From: Antitrichia curtipendula
Lineage: Eukaryota; Streptophyta; Bryopsida; Hypnales; Leucodontaceae
Assembly (NCBI GenBank): GCA_951230915.1
Contig: OX579641.1
Coordinates: 9,672,001-9,736,000 of the forward strand
Direction: 5' to 3'
Length of the DNA stretch: 64,000 nt
Under the pieces are notes generated by a model. It saw only the letters and a list, made by a program, of their open reading frames with translations. It ran no database searches and was not told the origin of the DNA. How positions within the stretch are numbered: position 1 is the first letter of the stretch; every line of letters starts with the position of its first letter. Made by a program: the position numbers and the translations under genes. This document shows, one piece after another, positions 23,217 to 34,377 of this stretch.

Positions 23217-26200
23217 ATGGGAGAAAAAAAGAAGAATTTTGCAGATGCAGAGTTAGAGAGTGAAATGGGTTTCTTCCAGGAACCTTCAATGCGCTTGAAA
23301 AATGTTGAAGCTGAGGTAGCCAAATTCAAAGAGGAAGGTGATATGGAAAAAGCTCTACTCTTAAGTATGCAAGTAAGTGCTATCTTTCTATGCATTTAAA
23401 TATAAAATATTAAAATAATCTATTGTTTTTAAACTATTTAAATAAGACAAATTAGAACTTAAAACATTTGATATTCCATACTACGTACATCATTCAAATT
23501 TTCTTCAACAAGATGTTAATGTGAATCATTTAAATTTATATGACTACTAAAAGATAGAGTCTCACTAAAATTTAAATTAATCAAAACCTTCTATGAACGC
23601 TTTAAAAAAACATGTTTTACTTGATTTAAAAGTCTATTTCACTAATTCATATTCATGTATATAGAAAATATGTAAATAAAATGAAAATTAATATTTACAA
23701 CTTATTTTATAGAATATTAATTTCAAAGCTTGAAAGCATTAAAGAATGTGAAGCCATACTTCAAAAGTTCAGTTCTATTTGTTGCACCATAGAAATGAAC
23801 TTTTATATCACTTTTACCAAATTTAAATAGTGCTACTATTAACCAAGATTAACTACCTACAGTAAATGAGCTTAAACAATAATTTTTTAATGATAGCAAT
23901 TAGCACTTGCAAAGCTTTGTTATGAGGATCCATCTATTGTTGACCGTGAAGTTGTATTGGGAAAAGCACACCTTGATTTGAGCAATATCTACCACGACAT
24001 GGTACGTAATGCATAGTATAAATATTGTTGTATTGAAAATATTGTAATAATTATATTTCATATTTGATTGTTCATAATTATTAATGATGTTTTATATAAT
24101 AGCCTAGAACATTTTTATAAGATGGCTTTGACATTCAAACTAGTTGATGATTTTACTAGGGCCTTGGAGATCAAGCATTTTTCCATGGGCAAAAGGTATA
24201 CATATTTTTTTTAAATTTCAAATAAAATTTGTTCCCTAAATTGTTGTAAGGTGATGCTATAATGTTCTACACTAGTTACATTTAAACTTTATTATGGTTT
24301 CTAAACTATACTTTGTTTTTTTTTAAATTTGAAAATCAGTAAATGCAAATTAATTGAGTTTTCTCCTTCAGTTGTGAGTGATGATGGATTTTAAAGGGTG
24401 AAATATTATTTGATTAAGCACATTTTGATGCTGATGAAGGCAATAGAGAGGGTGAATCCTTCTAAAACAAGCGTAGGCAAAAATAATGATATGATTGTAT
24501 CAACTTTAATAGCCGCTGCAAAAGCCATGATTCAACGTAAGTTTATAGACAAAAATTCAGATTTTTTAACATTTTATTATAAATATGTAAGAAAATTTCA
24601 AATATCAAAAGCTTTGCATTTTAATATATACAAGAAATCTATAATTGGAAGATTATTATGGTATTCAAATTGCATTAATCAATATTTTCAATGCCTTTGT
24701 ATATATAGGTTGTGATCCAAAATGCGTTAATTACTTGCAAAGGGCACTTGTGATCAATCATGAGCTTCATGGTTCTGATGTATACCTTCTTACTACATTA
24801 ATCTTAACTATTGGATAGTACTACAAAAATAAGTATTCCATAATTTGTATATATTATATTTGTTTCTCAAGTGAAACAATAGTAGGACAAATAGTTGTTT
24901 TTTAAAAAACTTTTTTGGCAAAAATTGGTTTTAAAATTATTAATTTGATAGTTTGTATAAATTTATAATAAATATAATGTATTATGTATAATTTAAAATA
25001 TAATATTGTAATGTTCAATAAAGAATTGTTTGATGATTGAATTTGAGGAAAAGTCATGTGATGCAGTGTTGTTGGTCTAATATCATGTTAAAGTACAAGA
25101 TAATAAATATTAAATATATTTCAAATAGATCCATTTTGATTGCAAAAAAGAACTCATTTAAAAAAATTAGATATATAATTTAATTGAAATTGGTATAAAT
25201 AATAACTATTCAATATTTATTGCATCCTACTTTATGTGAAAAGGATATGAAATTTATTTGAAGCCATTTCTAACTAAAATAATATTTTTGATTTACACGT
25301 TGGATTAAATAAGTTTTATTTTTTATATACAGCATGATTCAAATTTTTCCATTCATGAAGGGTTTGGAGATTTCTATGTAAATCTTGGAGATAGTCGAGC
25401 TTTATATAAAGAATCACTATCATCAAAGTCAAAAGAAACTTCAGTTGATGTCAATGATAAAAAACATGAGAAAGAACGTGATGACTACCAAAAGGCTATG
25501 GATGAATATGCAATAGTAAGTTTAGCAAAATTTGGTGTAAGTTTATTTCTATATTTGGCATCAAACATTGACAATGTAAAGATTTTTAGTGGCCTTATAA
25601 CCTAATTCAATGATTTTATAGTTTGTATGATGGTGTAGGCATATGAAAAGATAGTAGGTAGTGGCAAAGCAGCTAGGGCATTTGAAAGCGGTGGTACAAA
25701 GGATGCTAGAATGGGAAACATGTTTGGAAAGGCTGCAAAGGTAGAAAATCTCTCCCTCTCTATATATATTTTCACTTTTACAATACCCATTGTGTTTTCC
25801 TTGACGCAATTTTAGGTGACATTCAACTGTTTTTATGTCAACAATAATGTCAAATGTAACATCTTGGCATAAAACAGATAGATATCACCTAAAATTGAGT
25901 AGAAAAAAACACGGGGTTCTTATAGTGTTTATTGCATGTATTGTATACAATTCTAAAAGGTTAGTTTAAAAGCCTCTCTTGTGATGAAAAATCTTGTTCA
26001 TATATCAATTTAAGGATTCAATGTAAGAAGAAAATGAAGTACTGTCAAATTGAATATTTTATATCATTCACTTTGTATTGAAAAAAAAGACATTTAAAAA
26101 AAATGGCCCTTCAAAGTATATTTTTTTATTAAATTACAAAGAAAAAACTAAATTTTACATTTTATTAGCCTTTTGAATTAAAATTTTGTGAAGTAGTGTC

Positions 26201-27194
26201 GAAGTAAACAAGGAAATGATGAAGAAGCTGCAACAATATATGAGAAGGCTGTTGCATGCCTTGAATACGCATCTCGACCCAATAAAGCAAAACTAGCACA
26301 AATGTATTATGAGCTTGGCACCACTTATCACAAGATCAAGGTGAGGTTATAATTCTATCAAATGCAATAATTGTAATTATAATATAAAATATTTTAATAT
26401 TTATAATATTATGGTTTTAATTATTTATAATATATTGCTTAAATTTATAGAAATATTCCTATTCAATGGATGCCTGCAAAAAAGCAATTGGATACCTTAT
26501 TGGGGAAACCAAGGACGGTGAAAAAAGTGGTCAAGAACCACTTTTATTATTGATAAAAAAACAACAAGCAATCACATTTTATGATGGTAATGAAGTCGAG
26601 AATGCAAAGACAATGTTTGAGGAACTAATGGCACTTCAAAGAAAAGAATATGGTGGAAGTAGTGTCATTATTGCTGAGGTGAATTCAATTTATTTTTAAT
26701 ATCTTGTTAGGAATCATCATCCTCTATCTCATCAAGTTAATAGAATTAATTGTAAAGTTCTCCTCAAAATTGTACTAGAAATGTCAAAAGAAGGCTAGCT
26801 TAACTAATGATAGTACAAAATAAACATAGCACCAAACTACATCAGACCCCAATTTTGGTGCTTCAAGGAATTTTTGTCATGTTTTTTTTTCAAACTCCGG
26901 CTCCCTGTCCCTCATTGCACATTGTACTTTATGATTAACTCTAATAAATGATAATTATGTTTGGAAAAAATCTAGAGGAGGTATACAAATTTAACAATCA
27001 ACTTATTACTATATTATATATATTTGCAGACCCTAAAGTACTTGGGTGATGTACATGTTGCACTTCAAGATAAGCCACAAGCAGCAAAATTCTATAACCG
27101 AGCATTACACATCTTAAAGAAACGATTGGGTTCTATGGACCAAACTGTAAAACAACTTGAACAATACATTAAGCAACTCAATCTCAAAGACTAA
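23217..27194 (+). CDS. TTC23-like tetratricopeptide protein, ten exons, one in-frame stop
   Basis: Exons with GT-AG borders: 23217-23372, 23897-24001, 24160-24195, 24359-24536, 24709-24779, 25333-25515, 25639-25740, 26197-26340, 26451-26678, 27030-27194. Joined, they give 455 codons, close to animal TTC23 (about 447 residues). The order of helical repeats also fits: LALAKLCYED...LGKAHLDLSNIYHDM at the start, and ENAKTMFEELMALQRKEYGG...TLKYLGDVHVALQDKPQAAK near the end are TPR-type pairs. TTC23 in animals is a cilium-base protein of the EVC-IQCE complex, so a role in sperm flagella is the natural inference. The oddity is TAA at 24392-24394 in exon 4 (codon 111), in frame on both sides; the exon 4 acceptor (ATTGAG at 24353-24358) is the weakest. 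Either the gene is a recent pseudogene or the model or sequence is wrong there. Upstream 5' UTR exons were not sought. Confidence 0.7.
25788..25917. mobile_element. Small foldback MITE in a TTC23-like intron
   Basis: Two arms of about 55-60 nt face each other with a short loop. CAATTTTAGGTGA near 25806 pairs with TCACCTAAAATTG near 25886, and the flanking GTGTTTTCC...AAAAAACAC and CTGTTTTTATG...CATAAAACAG also pair. It lies in the intron between exons 7 and 8. If transcribed it would make a long hairpin RNA. Confidence 0.65.
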
Positions 27195-30100
27195 CTTAGT
27201 TTGTGGAATAAATTGTAGCAACAACTTGTTAGAGTCTTGCTCAAGAAATCCACTGTATTGGTATAAAATATGAAACAAAAATATTTGCACAAAGTCGAGG
27301 AATAAAAGACTATTGTATTATTGATTTTTGAAGTTTAGACAATGTTCTTCAGTAAAAATAATTTCTTTCAAATTCTCATTTTTCTCCATGTTTTGGAATG
27401 GGATTAAGCATAAAGAGATCAATAAGTGCTTGATGTAATCTTGTTGTTGAACCTTGACTATCCAAGGAAAAGAATGACAATTTTTTCTATTTTTGTAAAG
27501 TACTCATTGAAAATTTTAAGCCAATAATGTCAAATTTTGAATTTTAAATGCTCTTAATAAAACTTCAAAAATAGATGATCATAAGATCAATAGACTTCAA
27601 ATTGTACAATAGGCAGGCAGTTACTGCCTCTTCATGGTGCATAGTGACAAACTATGCACCATTTAAAAAAATTTAGTTTTTAATTTCCCCCCCAAACTAA
27701 AATTTTTTGGGAGGGGGGAAGGGGGTGAATTAAAAATTAAAATTTTTAAAATTAATTATTTTTTCTAGCCCCCTCCCCCCACCCCTCCCCCTTCCGTCTT
27801 GTAATTTTCAAAGGGGGTGGGGAGATGCAAACATTATGGGATAAATCTGTATTCTGCCATATATATATTTTGTCGTTTGTATACGTATTTGTATTTGTAC
27901 ATGTGCTTATATCTAGATCCAGATTTGTATCTTGATCCAACGGTTCTTGATTTTTTTGTTGAGGAGGGGTGGAAATTTTTGTCCCCCCATCTAACGGCTC
28001 TTGATTTTGGGGGAGTGGGGGAGAGAACCATGTATTGAAAACCTGGGGTGACAGGCAAGTCACCCTAGATAGTACAATATGATTTAACTCCTAAATTTAT
28101 AAATTGTCCATGATGATTGCAGTCCTAAAATGGTCCACAGAGTCATTTAGTAGTCACCAATGTCCGGAATAACTCAAATTTAGTCATCCTGCGTAGTTAA
28201 TTACAACCCGTTTTCTATTAGTGAAAGTCACATTGTTCTTGTGGGGACAAAATAGATTTTGGATAGGCTCCCATAGTTTCAATTTTTGTCTTAACTTATA
28301 AAAGATTAAAGAAACCACATTGCAAACTTGGATACACTCCATTGACTTCATAATTTGAAATTTTTGCATGAATTTTTTAGAGTGGATGCTAATCATCAGT
28401 CTATGTGAGAAACTCTATGATTTTTACTTCATTATGATGAATATTGCAAACTAGAGAGCAAAATATATATATTTTAAAATGAATTGTATAGATTAATACC
28501 TCCTCAAAAACATTTGAACCATTCAACTATGAATAGTAAGGTGAAAGTTATGAGGAATTTTTTTGCAAGCAATGAAGGTAAACATAGTAAAGTCATCCTT
28601 TGTACTCAATTTTGAAAATATCCAACTAAAACCAAAAAATTAGGAAATGTATTATTTATTAGAACATTCTTACAATTGGAATGAATGATTTTCAATTTCT
28701 TGTAGAAGTTATTAATGATTTAATTTCTTTCTTTCATCCCTATTACCTTCCACTTTATGATTATATTATAGATCAATATGAAAGATTTTTTGGTCAAATT
28801 TTCTTACATATGTTTTCAACCCATTTTTCAATATATAATCTAAATTGCACAAGTTCTTGAAATAAGCTTTTTTTTTTCTTAAAATGTTGAAAGACAAAAC
28901 ATTTCCTTTAGAAAGGACTAGAATAATCTAGTTTTTAAAGTTTGGGCACATAGAACTTGCAATTGATAGGTATCTTGACCAATTTTTTTGAAAGGATGTA
29001 CTTGAATAAGATAGCTAAAGGATCATATGGTTGAATTTGTTAAACAATAAATATAGATGAAGATTTTAACCTTGTTTTGGATTTGAGCACTCTGAAGTAG
29101 CTTTGGGCCTCAAAACACTACAATATTTTAGTGGTTAAATAGAAAAAAGACATGAAAAAAATTTAAAAACTAAATTAAAAAAATTCTATTACAAAATTTT
29201 AAAATGTCAATCCCTATAGTGATATTGTTGTCGGGAGTAATCTAAATTAATTTAACCTTTTGTTCTTGAAAATTGTAAACGTTGAATTAAATATCATACA
29301 TTGTATGTTATTTTTTCAGTGAGGTACTATAGTTTCCTACAAAATAAATTTTCATGTTTTTCTATCTTAATCAACATTGGATGAAGAAAAGATCTTATTG
29401 TAGACATTTTTCTTTCCTAAAAGAGATATTAGTTCTATTTTAAATCACTTTTTAATTTTATAAAAGTTGTCAAAAGTCTTTAAATTGTGCTTAAGGTATC
29501 ACAACTCTTTTTATCCCAAGGTCCAATGAAAAAAAATTTATATCCCAAAAAAGCTAGTACATTTCTAAACCCTTTAAAAGCTTTCAACAAATCACTTTTA
29601 TCAATTTCAACAATCATTTGTCATCTTGAACACCTATCATAAATTCTAAAATCTCATTTCAAGATTTTGAGCTTGTATAAGTTATGCAAACTTACATGAA
29701 GTTGAAGAAGTCATAAACTATAGTATATTGACTAGGACTTTGTTGCTTTTTGCACTACTAGTGAATCAATCAAAGATTTTTACACTTTAGAAACTTTGAA
29801 TACCAAACTTTCAAATTTTATCATAGAGATGTTGGTATTTTGATTGGGAGACCAAAAAATAATCCATCAAATAAGTGACATCTCTATGGTCCACCAACGT
29901 GATTGAAGAACTTAAAAGACCTTCAAGTTTCACAAAGGAACCAACTATGTAGTTTATAATTTTCAAATATATGTAAAATATTGTGAATTTCAAAGTTGAA
30001 AGCATAGGATATACACCTACACATGCCACTAACGGAAACCTTTGAACAACAAAATACCTCAATTTTCATTGACTCCCTCAACAAACTCATCAACTTCCAC

Positions 30101-30209
30101 TAAGGTAAGAGGTCCATATACAATTTGGATTCTAAATGGGTCTTGTATTTAGGAATGATTGATATGTTCCTTGAAATATCTATAAAAATCATTAATGAAG
30201 TAGGTACAT
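27195..30209. other. AT-rich spacer with hairpins and old element pieces
   Basis: No gene. It contains two short perfect stem-loops (27615-27661), a C/G-rich tract (27685-28025) and diverged TTAA-element pieces (for example GTGGGGACAAAATAGATTTT near 28240). Confidence 0.45.
27615..27661. repeat. Two adjacent perfect stem-loops
   Basis: AGGCAG-TTA-CTGCCT lies at 27615-27629. An 11-bp stem TGGTGCATAGT / ACTATGCACCA with loop GACAA lies at 27635-27661. It is about 420 bp past the TTC23-like stop codon, so it could mark a transcript 3' end or the edge of a decayed element. Confidence 0.7.
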
Positions 30210-30213
30210 TTAA

Positions 30214-30787
30214 CCCCTAAAGCCCCGAGGGTGTTTTCTGCCATAAACCACTCAAAACTACCACTTCTGTTGTATTCACTTAAGAAAACCAATTTTTTTT
30301 TTTTTGAAGTTAACCATAGGATCTTGTACTTAACTTGTCTAAGATCATGTAGTAAAAATTTCATCAAACTTCACCGTACATATTGGAAGATATTAGCATT
30401 CAAAGTTGAACAAAAAGTTTTTTCTTCTGAAGATGCTTAAATTGCCCGAAAAACTAAGATTGTTCAAAACTTTCTCATCTCTAGTCCACATAGAATGGAT
30501 CAAAGCTTTATGTATAGGTAAAAATATAATATTTTAGAAAAAAATAAAAATAAAAATAATTGACTTTTTGTAGTTTTTTTTGGGCTGCCCGCCAATCTCC
30601 ATTTCTTGCTCATTGTGCTATAACTTTTTCATATGGCATCCAATTGAAACAAAAGTTATATATCCACAAAGCTCTTGCAAAGCTACACAACCTCAAAAAA
30701 TCTCAAAAAAATTCACTTCAAATTGAGACAATAGGAACCTATCCGGACCCAAATTGTCCCCCGAGGGGACAAGCGAGGCTTTAGGGG
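30214..30787 (+). mobile_element. TTAA-bounded element, copy 6
   Basis: TTAA lies at 30210-30213 and 30788-30791; the ends are CCCCTAAAGCCCC and GGCTTTAGGGG. It is a close relative, in inverted orientation, of 55939-56515: both carry CCAATCTCCATTTCTTGC-type, CACTTCAAATTGAGACAATA-type and CCGAGGGGACAA-type blocks. No ORF. Confidence 0.75.
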
Positions 30788-31289
30788 TTAAAGGGATGGC
30801 TTACAAACATCCTACCTTAGTTGCTCTTGAAAACTTGAAAACTTAATTATGAAGATCTTCGGTGGGTGTAGGTGGCAATTCAAGGTCAAAATGTAGATAA
30901 AATTCATGAAAAAATAAGCAAAATGGCTCTAAAACATTTGTGACTTTAGTTAGGACATTGTAGTTGTGTGGCTTCTTATTGAGCACTTCAAAAAAAACTC
31001 GTGGACAACTGGGCACTCAAAAATTGAGAAATGGACCTTAAATACTTTAAAACACAAAACAACTTTGATTTAAGGTTCTCACTAAAAGTAGGATTTTCAC
31101 TTCTTTTTGTGCTATGAGTGATGGTGGATTGAAGATTTTAGACTTTGAAGATGGAAAAGTTGAAAATGTTCACATTCAAATATTGGAATTTGGAAGCAAT
31201 TGATGTTAGAACCTATTTGATGGAATGAAAAGAATTTTTGGTCATTGATACAATTTTGCACATGTGTCTATACCATTGAAACAATTTAA

Positions 31290-32181
31290 TTTAAAAAAAA
31301 TACTTTTGTCCCCTTAAGAGACAAAATAAAATTTGAAAAGGTTCTTATAAGCTCAAATTTTTGTGAAACTTTTTGAAACTTTTTATAAGATAGAAAAACT
31401 TATTAGCTTTGTGAAAATATCAATTTTATTTCAATTGGTGCCCAAGAGCAAAAATTATACCACAATTAGCCTACAACTGAACTTAGTGGATAGAAAAAAT
31501 TTCACAAAAATTTGAAATTAAATTTTGAGTTTTTTTCTCCCTCATAGATTGTATTTTTTTCTACATAGAACGCTTTGATTTATTCCATTTGGATTTTTGA
31601 TATGAAAGTTATGGAGCATCTTGTTTCGTGGGCAATTAGAGCATCGTTTGGAAAAAAACATGCGTTGGATTCGTTTTTGAGCTCAATTTTCTTGTGTCTT
31701 CAAAACAAAAAGTTCCACAGGGTTAACTCTAGTTGTTAGAAAAATCTTACTACTAGAATTAGTGTATTTTAAATTCCATCTTAAAGTTGTTATTGCTTTA
31801 GTTTTTATCTCTATTATGTACCTTCTTTTACTTAATAATTTTTTACAGAATGATAATCACGTTATTTAAAAATAAAATAAAATTCTATATTTGCAACTCA
31901 ATTTTTCATGATAAGAAAATTTTAATTCAAAATCTATTATACAAAATTTTTAATATAAGAATATCCAAAGCTTCACAAACTAGTTTGTCATGGTGTGAAA
32001 AAACATGATTTTTCACTTTGAACGTATTTATCTTGCAATCTATGTAGTCGAAGTGTTTGAAATTTTTTTCACACATTTTCATGCTAGTCTACTCTAAGAT
32101 CTTACAATTAGATATGCAGAAAATACCATTTTAATTTTTTTTCTCTTTACACTAGAAAAAAAGGCCTTGGGATTTCAAGGG
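31290..32181 (-). mobile_element. TTAA-family element, diverged copy 7
   Basis: Long-type blocks occur in reverse orientation (TTGTCCCCTTAAGAGACAAA near 31304; CTTGCAATCTATGTAGTCG near 32032). The right end is GATTTCAAGG, followed by GTTAA (TTAA at 32182-32185). The left boundary is degraded and approximate. Confidence 0.5.
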
Positions 32182-33279
32182 TTAAGTAGATACTTTAGTC
32201 AAATTTGGAACGTGATGTTTGTAGCATATGATATTGGATGAATGTTATTAGGAATTAAAATGGCTACCTCCTTGAAACAAATATTTTGTCAAGGTGATAC
32301 AATGCAAGCTCATATTAGATTCCAAATGAATTGTGCATGCATGGATAGCCAACAATGCCTCTAAAACAATTGTGAAGAAAATGTAAACATGGAGAAAAAT
32401 GGAGTTAAAACAATTGTAACTTCAATTATAAAGCTTCAATTCCTAAATGCCTAATCAACCATATGATGGTATCTGGACAACTTTAAGGGCTGCCTTGATT
32501 CTCCAAAAGATTTTTTCTTAAATTTTATATTCTTTTCATGCAGTTCATCAAGTTATCTTTCTACAACCACACAAATTTTTGATTTGGACAAAAACTCCAC
32601 CTTGGGTGATTTTTCAAAGTCAAACACTCCAAAAAATGCTCATTATAGAGAGAAACCTAGCTAATCAAAGGCCATCCCAAGAAAAAAATTCATAGATGTG
32701 CAAGTGGGCAAGGGACTGATTAGTTGGAGCATATATTGAATAGCCATTGTCAAGTGAATTCTTTGTTTTTCCAGTTTACCTCACTTGATTGCAAGGCTTT
32801 TAAAACAATCTTTCATTTGATCCAAAATTACCTAAAACTACCCAGATGATGAACTAGTGACTAAGTGAAAAAAACTTTTGATGGAATCCATGAGTTTCGT
32901 GATTCAACTCCATGTGCAAACATTGTTTGCATGGGGCTCCCCATATTGGCTTTGTTCACATATAGAGGGGGTTTGTCCCTCCACTTATTATTGACGGGGA
33001 TATCCAAAGTATATAATTTTTGGAATTTTTCAATCCGGATTGCCTTGAATGTTGTGTCGTATCAATCTAGCTATAGCCTGTGAAGCATGTATGTTCTAAA
33101 AAAAGAAAAAACAAACAAACAATCTTTCATTACTCCAATCCTCCTAAAAATTGGCATGCATGTTTTTCAACGAAGCTAGTATACGAGCGTGGAGTGGGAG
33201 CGTAGAGCGTAGAGCATAGAATCTTGAGCACGGAGCGTTGATTCAATAGCAGATTAGGCAAAAAAAAATGGCAAGGTGA

Positions 33280-33730
33280 TGGATGAGAGAAATTTCTGGA
33301 TGTACAGAAAATAAAATCCATCCTAAGGTCTGTCCAGATGGATGAAAAGTACAATGAGTATGGATGAAAAAGTTGGATGAAAAGTATAATGACTATGGAT
33401 GAAGACGTTGGATGTGGATGAGGACGATGAATGTATGTGGAAGAAAAGTAAAATGGATGGGATTACAGACAAGGTGGATGTGGATGGAAAATAGGGTGGA
33501 CGTGGATGAAAAAAGACAAATGCAGATGAAAAAAGGATGAAGACGGATGAAAAGTACAGTGACTATGGATGAAAAGTTAGATGTATTTTGTTGATGAATA
33601 ATGATGAATATGGCTGAAAAGTACAATGCATATGGATGAAAAATAGGGTGGATATGGATGACAAATAAGAATAAATGCAGATGTGAAGAATTATGCGTGA
33701 AGAGTATAAAGATGAATACAAATGTTGAGG
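33280..33730 (+). repeat. Degenerate GGATGAAAA minisatellite
   Basis: Units such as GGATGAAAAGTA recur about every 20-60 bp with much variation. Reverse-strand frames across it are rich in Phe, Ile and His only because of the repeat. Confidence 0.7.
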
Positions 33731-34377
33731 GTGAAGAAATAAACATTGCCTCTTAGAAAAATCTAAAGCATTCGGAAGAAGACTTAGTTCACATTGACTA
33801 TTCAGATGGTTCATTGTTTAGGGAACCCATTAATCACGAATGCGTTGGGCTTGCCTTTGCAATAATTTTGTGGCTCTTAAATCGTGTTTAGCTTCACTGT
33901 GTATGTACATGAAATTACAAACTGTGAACCTGTAACAATATGTGCAGATGTGAATTTAGGAACCTGGAAACTTATAGCTTGGGAGCTAAGAGCTAGAATG
34001 TATCATGGCACATTTCACCTAGGTCCGGCAAGAATAGAGTGACGACCATGAACCTATAACCATGGACGTAAAATTGCATCAGTGACAATTTTGGTGTTCA
34101 GTTTCTCATATGTATTAGACCTACATCAAGGATATGAATATATAGAAATTGAGTGTTCCAGAATGCTGGAAAAAAGGCTGTAGGATTCAAAAGGACCAAT
34201 GATGATTCATAAATTATTTAGGCGCATATAAATTTATTGGGGTGGCCGAATCCTTACGTAGGGACCTTTGACGGTGGTTTAGGATGCTGATAGGAGTCCT
34301 ACAAGAGTCTTTGCATGCATATAGTGAGGGTAGGGTTTAGGGTGGTCTGTGCCCAAAATATTGAATTTATGAAAGAT

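Larger units (their letters stand above)
30792..34377. other. AT-rich spacer
   Basis: No supported gene. It contains a diverged long-type TTAA element (about 31290-32181) and a degenerate GGATGAAAA minisatellite (33280-33730). Confidence 0.45.

Noticed and set aside
1850..28025. Possible shared family between 1740-2110 and 27750-28060 (GATACAGATAC-like and ATCAAGAGCCGTT-like pieces)
   Set aside because: The similarity is short, low-complexity and could not be extended by eye.
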